A stretch of DNA of 64,000 nucleotides from Mycoplasma leachii PG50 (GTDB lineage Bacteria > Bacillota_I > Bacilli_A > Mycoplasmatales > Mycoplasmataceae): NCBI RefSeq assembly GCF_000183365.1, contig NC_014751.1, positions 496,001-560,000 of the forward strand, in the 5' to 3' direction. The notes beneath the pieces were generated by a model, which was not told the DNA's origin, searched no databases, and saw only the letters and a program-made list of their open reading frames with translations. The position numbers were made by a program, and so were the translations under genes. Positions within the stretch are counted from its first letter, which is position 1. The number at the start of each line of letters is the position of its first letter. Of the stretch, positions 31,004 through 40,658 are shown in pieces.

Positions 31004-31960
31004 ATGAAGAAAACCGCAAACAAAGTTGTTCTTATTGGAGCAGGAGCTGTTGGAACATCATTTTTATATGCAGCAATTAATCAAGGGATTGCAGAACACT
31101 ATGTATTAATTGATGCTTTTCCACAACCAGCTGAAGGAAATGCTTTAGATCTTTCAGATACACTAGCAGTTATTCCTCACTCATTTACTTCAATTAAGGC
31201 AGGAAGTTATGAAGATTGTAAAGACGCTGATGTTGTTGTAATTACAGCAGGAAGACCACAAAAACCAGGAGAAACTAGATTAGAAATGGTTGCTGGAAAT
31301 GCTGAAATTATGAAAAATATTGCAACAGAAGTTAAAAAATCAGGATTTGATGGAATTACTGTAATTGCTTCTAACCCAGTTGATGTTATAACTCATGTAT
31401 ATCAAAAAGTAACAGGTTTTGATCCGCATAAAGTTATTGGATCTGGAACCACTTTAGATTCAGCAAGACTAAGAAGATTAGTTGGTCAAAAATTAAATGT
31501 AAAACCAGAATCAGTTCAAGCTTATGTTGCTGGAGAACATGGTGATTCTTCAGTTGCAATTTGATCTCAAGCAAATATCATGGGAAGACCTATTTTAGAT
31601 TATGTAAAATGTGGTTGTTTAACTTTAGAAGATTTAGATCAAATTCAAAAAGATACTGTTGATATGGCTTATAAAATTATTAATTTAAAAAGAGCAACAT
31701 TCTATGGAATTGGAGCTTGTTTAACTAAAATAGTTAATGCAGTTTTAAGAGACGAAAAAGCTACTTTAATGGTTGGTGCTCAATTAAATGGTGAATACAA
31801 AAATAAGGACTTATATACAGGAGTTCCAGCTATTATTGGATCAAATGGTTGAGAAAGAATTATTGAATGAGATTTAACTAAAGAAGAACAAGAAAAATTT
31901 GATAAATCTTGTGAAACTTTACATAAAACAATTGATTCAGTTAAACATTTATTTGAATAA
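31004..31960 (+). CDS. ldh: L-lactate dehydrogenase
   Basis: 318 residues. The Rossmann motif GAGAVGTSFLYA, the substrate-binding GRPQKPGETR loop, ASNPVDVITHV, the DSARLRR arginine and the active-site AGEHGDSS histidine are all present. It reduces pyruvate to lactate and regenerates NAD for glycolysis. TAGGAGAAA precedes the start. Base composition in third positions is somewhat less AT-extreme than in neighbours (GCAGGAGC, CCAGTT), fitting high expression. Two TGA codons are Trp. Confidence 0.96.
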
Positions 31961-32040
31961 TACTTTAAAAATATAAGTTACTGCTTAAAAGAAATTTGAC
32001 AAATTAATACCAAAATAATAAAAAGACAATAACAATAATA

Positions 32041-32078
32041 AAAAAATGCAGATTTTCCTCTACACCTGCATTTTTTAT
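32041..32078 (+). terminator. terminator after ldh
   Basis: AAAAAATGCAG (32041-32051) pairs with CTGCATTTTTT (32066-32076), 14-base loop, ending in T. Confidence 0.85.
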
Positions 32079-32142
32079 TTAATTATTTTTTCTTTTTAAA
32101 TTTGTATATTAAATATAGCTTAAAAGATTTATTTTTAAAACT

Positions 32143-32190
32143 AAAAAAAGATGATTTAAATCTAACTAAGTTAGAAATCATCTTTTTTAT
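32143..32190 (-). terminator. terminator of the alpha/beta hydrolase cluster
   Basis: A long interrupted stem pairs AAAAAGATGATTT (near 32145-32157) with AAATCATCTTTTT (32175-32187), with an inner TCTAAC/GTTAGA helix. T tracts lie on both exits. It abuts the stop of the last hydrolase gene. Confidence 0.75.
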
Positions 32191-32987
32191 TTATTTAATA
32201 AAAATGGTTCTAATATTTTTATAAATGAATCTCAATCTTCTTCAAATACCATATGACCAGTTTTTGGGATTCAAGTAGTAATTACATTTTTAACTTCGTC
32301 TTGATAGTATTTTAAACAAGCTTCTCTATTTACAACGCCATCTTTTTCACCAAGAATTAATAAAGTAGGTATTTTAATAGTTTTAATTGCTTGATAAATT
32401 TGTTCATGTAGTTCTTTTGAAACTAAAGTTTTTCCTAAATCAGTTAATTCTTTAGTATTATAATCATTACCTGAAAAATGTCATTTAGCTAATCGCATTC
32501 ATTTAGGATCTTTAGTTAAAAATGAAGGATCATAATATAGTGAACCTAAAAAATCAGTTGTAAATTCTTCAAATGTTTTTGGAAAATAATCATGTAAAAA
32601 ATTATTATTAACATCTTCACTAGCTTTATTCATAGGACAAACATAAACTATTTTTTTAAATAATTCAGGAGCTAATTGATAAGCTAGTGAAATAGTTCCT
32701 CCACCCATAGAATGACCTATTAAAGTAACATTTTTTAAATTATTATTTTTAACAAATTCAACTACTAGTTTTGCAAATTGCAATACTGAAATTTCGTGAT
32801 CTTTAATTGGTTCTACTTTATTATTACCTGGAAATTGTAGTGCATAATAATTTGTTTTAGTTCAATAATTTTTAAAAATATTAAAAACATTTAGTGAAGC
32901 ATTAAAACCATGACAAAAGATAACATTTTCTGTATCATTATTATTATCTTTAAATATATAGTCATAATCATAAATTATTTTTTTCAT
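32187..32987 (-). CDS. alpha/beta hydrolase, tandem copy 1
   Basis: 266 residues. The nucleophile elbow LIGHSMGGGTISLAY gives the catalytic Ser, LLILGEKDGVVNREACL the Asp, and KTGHMVFEEDW the His, so the triad is complete. An oxyanion-loop CHGF motif is near the N-terminus. The family covers esterases and lysophospholipases. The substrate cannot be told from sequence. It is the last of three tandem paralogues, separated from the next by 2 bases, so the three form one operon read from 34580 down. TGA Trp codons are numerous. Confidence 0.85.
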
Positions 32988-32989
32988 AT

Positions 32990-33784
32990 TTAACCTATTT
33001 TTAAAAAGTTTTCTACTATTTTAATAAATTCTTCAAAGTTTTCTTCAAATACTCTATGGCCTGTTTTTTTAATTCAATATGATTCAACATTTTTTACATG
33101 TTTTTTAAAATAATCTAAACATTCATCTCTTAAAATCACACCATCTTTTTCACCAAGAATTAATAGTGTTGGAATATTAATTGAATCTAACCCTTTTTCA
33201 ATTAGTTGAAAAGTTTTAGCTTTAGGTGTACCTAATTTAATGATTAAATCATTATCATACATTTTTGGATTAAAATTTTGCTTTGCTTTTTTCATTCATT
33301 CTTTATTTGAAGTTAAAAATGAAGGATCATAATATAATGAACTAAGTGTGTTATTTATATAATCATCAAATGTTTTTGGAAAATAATCAATTTTATATCT
33401 TGGATATAATGGAAGTTGAGTTTTGTTCATCGGAGTTATAAAAATTAGTTTTTTAAATAAATCAGGACGCATTTTATAAGCAATAGCTAATGTGCCTCCA
33501 CCCATAGATTTACCAACAGCAACCACATTTTTAATTTGATTTTGTTCTATAAAATCAATTAATAATTGAGCAAAACCTTCAACACTTACTTTATGATCTT
33601 TAACTGGTTTTACTAATTGAGATCCTGGAAATTGAATTGAATAATAATTTGTTTTAGTTCAATATTTTTCAAAGATTTCAAAAGCTTTATATGATGAGTT
33701 AAACCCATGAACATAAATAATGTTTAGATCAGAATTATTATTGTCTTTAAAAACATAGTCATAGTCATATATTAGTTTTTTCAT
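32990..33784 (-). CDS. alpha/beta hydrolase, tandem copy 2 (GKSMG elbow)
   Basis: 264 residues, the middle paralogue. It is clearly closest to copy 3: long stretches such as RPDLFKKLIFITPMNK, YKIDYFPKTFD and LLILGEKDGVILRDECLD are shared. The nucleophile elbow reads VAVGKSMGGGT, with Lys replacing the usual His before the Ser. The Asp (GEKDG) is kept. The sequence near the end (SYWIKKTGHRVFEENFEEF) keeps the catalytic His. It starts 1 base after copy 3 stops. Confidence 0.82.
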
Positions 33785-33785
33785 A

Positions 33786-34580
33786 CTAATTAGTTTTGTT
33801 TAAAAAGTTTTCAACTATTTTAATAAATTCATTAAAGTTTTCTTGAAAAACCATATGACCAGTTTTTTTCATTCAATGCATTTCAACATTTTTTACATGC
33901 TGTTTAAAATAATCTAAACATTCATCTCTTAAAATTACACCATCTTTTTCACCAAGAATTAATAAACTTGGTATTTTAATAGCATCTAGTCCTTGTTCTA
34001 TTAATTCAAAAGTACGATCTTTTGGTTGACCTAGTTCAACAATAACTTCATTATTATAAACATAAGGATCAAATTCTTGTTTTGCTTTTTTCATTCATTC
34101 TTCATTTGAAGTTAAAATTGATGGATCATAATATAAAGATGAAAGAGTATTTGTTATATATTCATCAAATGTTTTTGGAAAATAATCAATTTTATATCTT
34201 TCATATAGCGCACGTTGTGGTTTATTCATCGGAGTTATAAAAATTAGTTTTTTAAATAAATCAGGACGCATTTTATAAGCAATACTAATAACTCCTCCAC
34301 CCATAGAATGTCCAATAGCAACCACATTTTTAATTTGATTTTGTTCTATAAAATCAATTAATAATTGAGCAAAACCTTCAACACTTACTTTATGATCTTT
34401 AACTGCTTTTACTAGATTTGATCCTGGAAATTGTAGTGCATAATAATTTGATCTTGTTCAATATTTTTCAAATATTTCAAAAGTTCTTGGTGAAGAATTA
34501 TACCCATGAACAAAAATAATACTTTCATTATCATTATTATTATTTTTAAATACGTAATTATAATCATAAATTAGATTCAT
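33786..34580 (-). CDS. alpha/beta hydrolase, tandem copy 3 (first in operon)
   Basis: 264 residues. Elbow VAIGHSMGGGVISIAY, Asp in LLILGEKDGVILRDECL and His in KKTGHMVFQENF form a complete triad. AGGAGAATGAT precedes the ATG at 34580, the best Shine-Dalgarno of the three, fitting its place at the head of the operon. A divergent promoter region of 188 bases separates it from the GcvH-like gene. Confidence 0.85.
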
Positions 34581-34768
34581 ATCATTCTCCTAATATAGTT
34601 CTAAAAACATTTTATTACATCATATTAGTTTTTTGTTAATTCTAAAGAAAATATGTTTTTATTTTCACATTTTAAAAATAGTTTGTTATTTGTAAATAAA
34701 AATAAGTTTAAAATTAAAATGATAATTTATATAAAATATAAATTGGAGTTTATATATGAAAGGTTAAT

Positions 34769-35113
34769 ATGAAAAAAGTTATTAAATATTTAGTTATTGA
34801 AAAAATAGATAATAAAAATGAATATTATTTAAGAATGACTTCAGAAATGCAAGATGATATTGGTACAGTTTCTTATTTACAATTTAAAAATACAGATAAA
34901 AAACACTTAAAAGAAGATGATATCTTTTTAGCTTTAGAAGCTTCAAAAGCTATTTTAAATTTAAAAATGCCACTTGATGCAACTGTAGTTAAATGAAATC
35001 AAAAAGCTTTAGAAAACCCTAAATTAATTAGTTCTCATGATGATAATGAAAACTGAATTATGGTTTTAAGTGATATTGATGAAAACAAATTTATGAGTTT
35101 AGAAGATTTTTAA
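34769..35113 (+). CDS. GcvH-like lipoyl carrier protein (GcvH-L type)
   Basis: 114 residues. The lipoylation region LALEASKAILNLKMPLDATV carries Lys60 at the position modified in GcvH, and NQKALENPKLI matches the conserved block after the lipoyl hairpin. No glycine-cleavage P or T gene is nearby. Instead the next genes are a class M sirtuin and a lipoate ligase, the context of GcvH-L proteins whose lipoyl-dependent ADP-ribosylation has been described in other pathogens. It starts after GAAAGG, and its stop is 1 base before the sirtuin start. Confidence 0.88.
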
Positions 35114-35114
35114 A

Positions 35115-35972
35115 ATGAATGCAAATCTTAATATAGATCAACTTGATAATTTAATTAATCAAAATGATGGTTTAATAATTGCTATTGGGTCTGAAATTTA
35201 TCAAACTGATAAACAAATTGAATTTGAAAATAATTTTAGTGATTTTATAAAAGAATTTAATTTTATAGATTTTAAGCAAGCTAGTGTTTATCCATTTTCA
35301 GATATTAAAAACTATTGAGCATTTTTTTCAAGATATATTAAGTTAAATTATTTTGATCAAAAACTAGATAATAGTTTTATTGATTTAAAAAACTATTTAG
35401 AAAATAAAAATTATTTTATTATTACAACAAATCGTGATCAAAGTTTAGAACTAGCTGGTTTTGATTTAAATAAAATTTTTTATTTAGATAGTAAATTAAA
35501 TTTATTAGAATGTTCTAAAAAATGTAGTGATGAACTTTATATTAATGATGATGCTATTTTAAATATGGCAAATAATCAAAAAGATTTAAAAGTTGATTTA
35601 GATCAAATTCCACGTTGTAAAAAATGCAATAGTTTTTTAAAAGTTTATCAACGTTATTGATGTCAAGTGTTTATTAAAGATGATAAATTTTTACAAACTC
35701 AAAATAATTACGAACAATTTATTAATCAAAATAAAGATAAAAAAATGTTATTTTGAGAAATTGGTATTAATTTTAATAACCAATTAACTGTTAAAAAACC
35801 TTTTTGACAAATGGTTGAACAATTTAATAAAGCAACTTATTTAGCTATGAATAAAAAGATTTATCGTATTCCTTTAGAAATTAGATCTAAATCAATTACA
35901 TATACAAATGATCTTAATTTAGCAATTAAAAATTTAGAAGAGGTAAAAAATGGTACTAATAGAACCAATTAG
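35115..35972 (+). CDS. class M sirtuin-like (SirTM) ADP-ribosyltransferase
   Basis: 285 residues. The NAD-site TTNRD (104-108), the zinc cysteines C133/C137 and C168/C171 (CSKKC and CKKC), and EIGINFNNQLTVKKPFWQM match the order and motifs of SirTM proteins. The canonical GAG-x-S motif near the N-terminus is degenerate (IAIGSEIYQTD, residues 22-32). SirTM enzymes ADP-ribosylate lipoylated GcvH-L. The operon order GcvH-L, sirtuin, LplA supports this role. Family membership is by motif and context. It overlaps lplA by 23 bases. Several TGA Trp codons. Confidence 0.8.
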
Positions 35973-36987
35973 AAATGGTAAATATATAAAAGATGGTGCT
36001 TATTGATTAGCTATTCAAATTTGAGCAGCTAGTAATTTAAAAATAGATGATACTATTGTTTTTCCAAGTATTGCTGATCCTCATATTCAAATGGGATATT
36101 TTCAAAACCCAGAAGTTGAAGTAAACTTTAAATATTTAAAAGAAAAAAACTTAGAAATAGTTAGAAGAGCTACTGGTGGAGGAACAATTTATATTGATTC
36201 AAATTCAGTTAATATTTGTTATTTAATTCCATATAAAAAAGGTACTGAAATTTTAGGAAATTATGCTAAGTTTTATGAACCAACTATTAAAATTTTAAAA
36301 GAACTAGGGGCTAAAAATATTACTCAATCAGGTAAAAACGATTTAACTATTGATGGTAAAAAAGTTTCTGGTGCTGCTATGATGTTATTAGATGATGTTA
36401 TTTATGGTGGAAATTCATTACTTTATAATGTTGATTATGATGCAATGAGTCAAGTATTAAATCCAAACCGTAAAAAAATTGAAGCTAAAGGTGTTAAGTC
36501 AGTTTCTCAAAGAGTTGCAGCTTTAAGTCAATATTTAGATGAACCTTATAGAAATTTAGACATATTTGAATTTAAGGACTTAATGATTAAAAAAATCTTT
36601 AATGTTGATGATTTAAAAAATGTTAATCGTTATATAATGACTGATAAAGATTGAGAGCAAGTTGATGAATTAATTAAAACTAGATATAAAAACTGAGAAT
36701 GAACTTATGGTTTAAGTCCTAGATATGAATATAACCGTGATGCTAGATTAGCAATTGGTACTATTAACTTTTCATTAGCTATTGAAAATCAAAGAATTGA
36801 AAAAATTAAAATTAGTGGTGATTTTTTTGCTAAAAAAGATTTATTAGAACTAGAAAAAGCATTAATAGGAACTAAAATGACTCATGAAGATTTATTAAAA
36901 GCATTTAGTGATGCTGATCTTCAAAGTTACTTCTTTAATGAAATAAAACCAGAAGAAGTTGTAAAAATCATTTTAGATGAAGAATAA
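35950..36987 (+). CDS. lplA: lipoate-protein ligase A (LplA2-like)
   Basis: 345 residues. The lipoate-site motif RRATGGGTIYID, SGKNDLTIDGKKVSGAAMM (ATP and Lys contacts) and NPNRKKIEAKGVKS follow the LplA order, then a C-terminal accessory domain (FFAKKDLLELEKALIG). It attaches free lipoate via lipoyl-AMP, presumably to the GcvH-like protein two genes upstream. It overlaps the sirtuin gene by 23 bases and the OYE-like gene by 1 base (TAATG), showing translational coupling. Confidence 0.92.
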
Positions 36988-38165
36988 TGAATAAATATCA
37001 AAAATTATTTGAACCATTTGAAATAAATGGATTTAAATTAGAAAATCGTTTTGTACTTTCACCAATGACTTTAAGTTTAGCTACTTTAGATGGAAAAATT
37101 ACAGACAAAGAAGCTGATTATGTTAAAAGAAGAGCTCATTCAGCACCACTTCAAATCACTGGAGGAGTTTATTTTGATGAATTTGGACAGTTATTTGAAT
37201 ATGGAATTAGTGCAAAAAGTGATGATGATATACCTAGTTTAACTAGTTTATATCAAGCAATGAAAACTGATTCTAATTGTGTTATTTTACAATTAGCTCA
37301 TGCTGGGAAATTTTCAAAAACTTCATTAAAAAAATATGGTTATTTATATGGACCATCTTATGAAAAAAATCATACTCCAATTGAACATGAAGTTTTAGAA
37401 CTACCAAAAGAAAAAATTAAACAAATTATTCAAGACTATAAAGATGCGACTTTAAGAGTAATCAAAGCAGGATTTAATGGTGTTGAAATTTCAATGGCTC
37501 AACGTTTATTAATGCAAACTTTTTTTAGTCAAATAATAAATAAAAGAACAGATGAATACTCAACAACAACATTTGAAAACAGATCTAGATTTTGTTTAGA
37601 AGTAGTTAAAGCTATAAGAGAAGTTATTGATAAACATGCTCCAAAAAACTTTATTTTTGGATTTAGAGCAACTCCTGAAGAAACTTATGGAGATATTTTA
37701 GGATATACAATTGAAGATTTTATTCAGCTTGTAGATAAAATTATTGAGATTGGAAAAATCTCATATTTAGCGATTGCTAGCTGAGGTCATGATATTTATT
37801 TAAATAAAGTAAGATCAAATACTAAATATAAAAATCAATTAGTTAATAAAGTAATTTATGATGTTTATAAAAATAAATTACCTGTTATTTCATCTGGTGG
37901 AATTAATACACCAGATAAATGTCTAGAAGCTTTAAAATATTCTGATTTAGTTGGATTGAGTTCAGTATTTGTAGCTGATCCTGAATTTGTTTTAAAAATT
38001 AAAAATGATCAAATTGATCAAATTAATTTATCAGTTAAACATGATCAATTAAAAGATTTAAAAATTCCTGAATCTTCATTTCAAGATGTAGTTAATATGT
38101 TTAGTTTTTGTGAAACTATTCCAAGTGAAACTATTAAAATATTTGAAAATAATTCAAAAGAGTAA
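36987..38165 (+). CDS. NADH:flavin oxidoreductase, old yellow enzyme family
   Basis: 392 residues. FEPFEINGFKLENRFVLSPM at the start, QLAHAGKFS, and the FMN phosphate-binding PVISSGGINTPDKC near the end are OYE hallmarks. The usual active-site His-Gly-Ala-His-Gly-YL segment is replaced by ISMAQRLLMQTFFSQ after GFNGVE, and the Arg in NKRTDEYS is kept, so substrate handling may differ. OYE-like genes occur in SirTM operons of other bacteria, where they are thought to act in the oxidative stress response. Substrate unknown. Last gene of the operon. Confidence 0.88.
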
Positions 38166-38175
38166 ACAGATAATA

Positions 38176-38213
38176 AAAACCTCTACTTATTCAAAAAGTA
38201 GAGGTTTTCCTTT
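38176..38213 (+). terminator. terminator of the GcvH-L/SirTM/LplA/OYE operon
   Basis: AAAACCTCTACTT (38176-38188) pairs with AAGTAGAGGTTTT (38196-38208), 7-base loop, followed by CCTTTTTA. Confidence 0.88.
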
Positions 38214-38216
38214 TTA

Positions 38217-40457
38217 TTATTTATTCTTTTTCTTTTTAATTAATATAACAACTGAACTTATTGCTAGAATCGCTAATATAGAAACAGCACTAACAGCTGC
38301 AAAAGCAGTTTTATTATTTACATTTTTAGTTTGTGTCTTATTATCTGGTTTTGCTTGATTATCAGGTTTATTTTCTGGAGTTTTAGGTTGATCTGGTTTT
38401 TTGTTTTCAGTTGGTTGAATTGGTTTTGATTCAGGTTTTTTATTATCAGTTGGTTGAATTGGCTTGTTTGGAGTTATTGGTTTAGTTGAATCAGTTGGCT
38501 TTGGATCAACTGGTTTTACAGGTTGATCTGGCTTATCTGGTTTAACTGGATCAACTGGTTTATGTGGAGTTGGAACTGGTTGAGGTTGTGGAACTGGAGT
38601 TGGTTGAACTGGATTAGGAGTAGGAGTTGGTTCAACTGGAGCTGGTTTTGGTTGAGGTTGAGGAACTGGAGCTGGTTGAGCTGGAGTATTTGAAGAGCTA
38701 TCTGGTTTTCATTCTGCTTTTCAAGATGTAGCATTTAAATCATAAGATTCAGTATCTATATTTTTATTATTACCTAGGTGTTTAAAACTTCATTTAGATA
38801 AGTCTTGATTAAATGCTGAAGCATTTTCAAACATATTATTAAAGTACCTAACATTTTTAATATCAAAATTACTAATGTTATTATTAAATACTTTAGCATT
38901 CTTAAACATCTTACTCATGTTTTTTACATTTGAAGTGTTTCATTTAGATAATTCGTTATTAAATTTAGCAGCTCCGCTAAACATACCTTCCATATCAGTT
39001 ACTTTAGACACATCTCAAGTCTTTTTACTTGAATTATCTTTAGTATTGATATTTTGATTAAAGTTTATAGCATCACTAAACATATATGACATATCTTTAA
39101 CTTTAGAAGTGTCTCAGTTTGAAATATCTTTATTAAATGAAGTAGCACCTTTAAACATTCTACTCATTGACTCAACATTTCTAGTATCTCAGCTTGAAAT
39201 ATCACCATTGAACTTGGTTGTTAATTCAAACATACCTTCCATATTTGAAACACTAGTTATATCTCAATCCTTTAGATCTTGATTAAATGTTGAAGCATTT
39301 TTAAACATATCTTTCATATTTTTAGCACTAGATACATCTCATTTTGAAATGTCTTGATCAAATTTTATTGCTCCTTCAAACATATGAGACATATCAATTG
39401 CTTTTTTAGGTTTTCATTTTGATAATTCATTATTAAATGAAGTTGTGTCTTTAAACATCCAACTCATATCAGTAACATTTTCAACATTTCACTTATTTAA
39501 ATTTTGATTAAACTTAGTTGCTCCTAAAAACATTGAATTCATGTTTTTGACATTATTAACTTTTCAACTACTTAAATCTTGATCAAATGCTGTAGCGTTT
39601 AAAAACATCGAACTCATATCAGTTACATTATCAACTTTATTAAAAATTTTTGAGTTAAATTCTTTAGCATTTAAAAACATTTTACTCATGTTTTTTACAT
39701 TAGAAGTATTTCAATCAGAAAGATCCTGATTGAATTTAGCAGCTCCTAAAAACATTCCTGATGTATCTTCAATATTTGACATATCTCATTTTTTAATTTT
39801 TTCATCATTAAATTGGTTTGAAGATGCAAATAATTCTTTTGTTGAAGTAATTTCTTTTGGCAAATGATCTGGAACTATTTTTACATCTTTTGGTAGCTTA
39901 ATAGCTTGAATTTGTTCTCCATCATCATAATAACCTAGTTCATAAACTTCAAAATCTTTATCATTTCAATATGAAATATCTCATTCATTTTCTTTAGAAG
40001 AAGCACGTCAACCATTAGTTTTTCCTTTAAATTCAACTGCTTTTTAAGCTCTTTTAACTGATCCTAGTTCTAGTTTAATTGTTTGATTATCTAATAAAAT
40101 ATCTAATGATTGAGGTTCTATTTTAATTCTTGTATCAATTGTTCTATCAGTTGAATCAAATCTAAATCTTTTATTTTCTAAAGAACTATCGGCTAATTTA
40201 ATAGATACAGATTTTAGGTTATTATCTTGGTTTAATTTTTCTTGAAGTTCTTTAAAAATGTCTTTGTATTTTTGAGCGCTATTTAATTTATTCTTAAAAT
40301 CTTTATTTCAAATATCTTTAATTTTAGTCTCCATTTCATTATTATTTTCAGCATAATAATTAGCATTAATATTTGAAACTTTATTTATTAAAAAACTACT
40401 ACTAGTTGGTATAACTAGTAAAGCTGATACAGTTAATAAAGCTAGCAACTTTTTCAT
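38217..40457 (-). pseudogene. PARCEL (DUF285) repeat surface protein interrupted by an in-frame stop
   Basis: One continuous frame of 747 codons is broken only by TAA at 40044-40046. The first part (start 40457, 137 residues) has a signal-like MKKLLALLTVSALLVIP without a lipobox Cys. After the stop, the frame runs on with WDISYWNDKDFEVYELGYYD and about 13 copies of the 25-residue PARCEL unit (MF-xx-A-x-FNQDLSxWDxSNVxxM). A Pro-rich linker and a C-terminal span with KKKKNK tail follow. PARCEL proteins are mycoplasma surface proteins. The downstream part has no Shine-Dalgarno plus start after the stop, so it is probably untranslated unless the stop is read through or is an error. Confidence 0.82.
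38345..38690 (-). repeat. Pro-rich repeat region of the PARCEL protein
   Basis: Short imperfect repeats encode PQPQP, PVEPTPTPNP, KPDQPVKPVDPKP and KPIQPT(D/E)NKKP units. This looks like a wall-free equivalent of a stalk between repeats and membrane anchor, and such DNA repeats can change length by slippage. Confidence 0.75.
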
Positions 40458-40600
40458 ATAAAACCTCATTATAAATTAATACATATCTAAAATAATTTTA
40501 TGAAATGATCATATTATTAGAATATTGTCAATATGTAATTTAAAAAAAATGTTGTATATACTAAAAAAAAGTTAAACTTTAAAAGATTTTCATGAATTAA

Positions 40601-40637
40601 AAAATAAAAAAAGTTAGTTTTAGATAACTAACTTTTT
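40601..40637 (-). terminator. terminator of the lppB-like gene
   Basis: AAAAAGTTAGTT (40608-40619) pairs with AACTAACTTTTT (40626-40637). On the minus strand the stem is followed by TTTTTATTTTTT. Confidence 0.8.
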
Positions 40638-40658
40638 AAAGAATCATTACTTGGTATA

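Noticed and set aside
38516..38734. A Leu/Gln/Asn-rich minus-strand frame
   Set aside because: It is a shifted frame of the Pro-rich repeats of the PARCEL protein. The repeat DNA keeps all frames partly open.
38830..39800. Regular similar units about 75 bases apart, at first glance like a CRISPR array
   Set aside because: The units encode the 25-residue PARCEL motif in one frame and diverge at DNA level. There are no conserved direct repeats with unique spacers and no cas genes.
40044..40457. The N-terminal PARCEL fragment as an independent small secreted protein
   Set aside because: The frame continues without break into the repeat part after a single TAA and no new start follows, so a split gene is the simpler reading.
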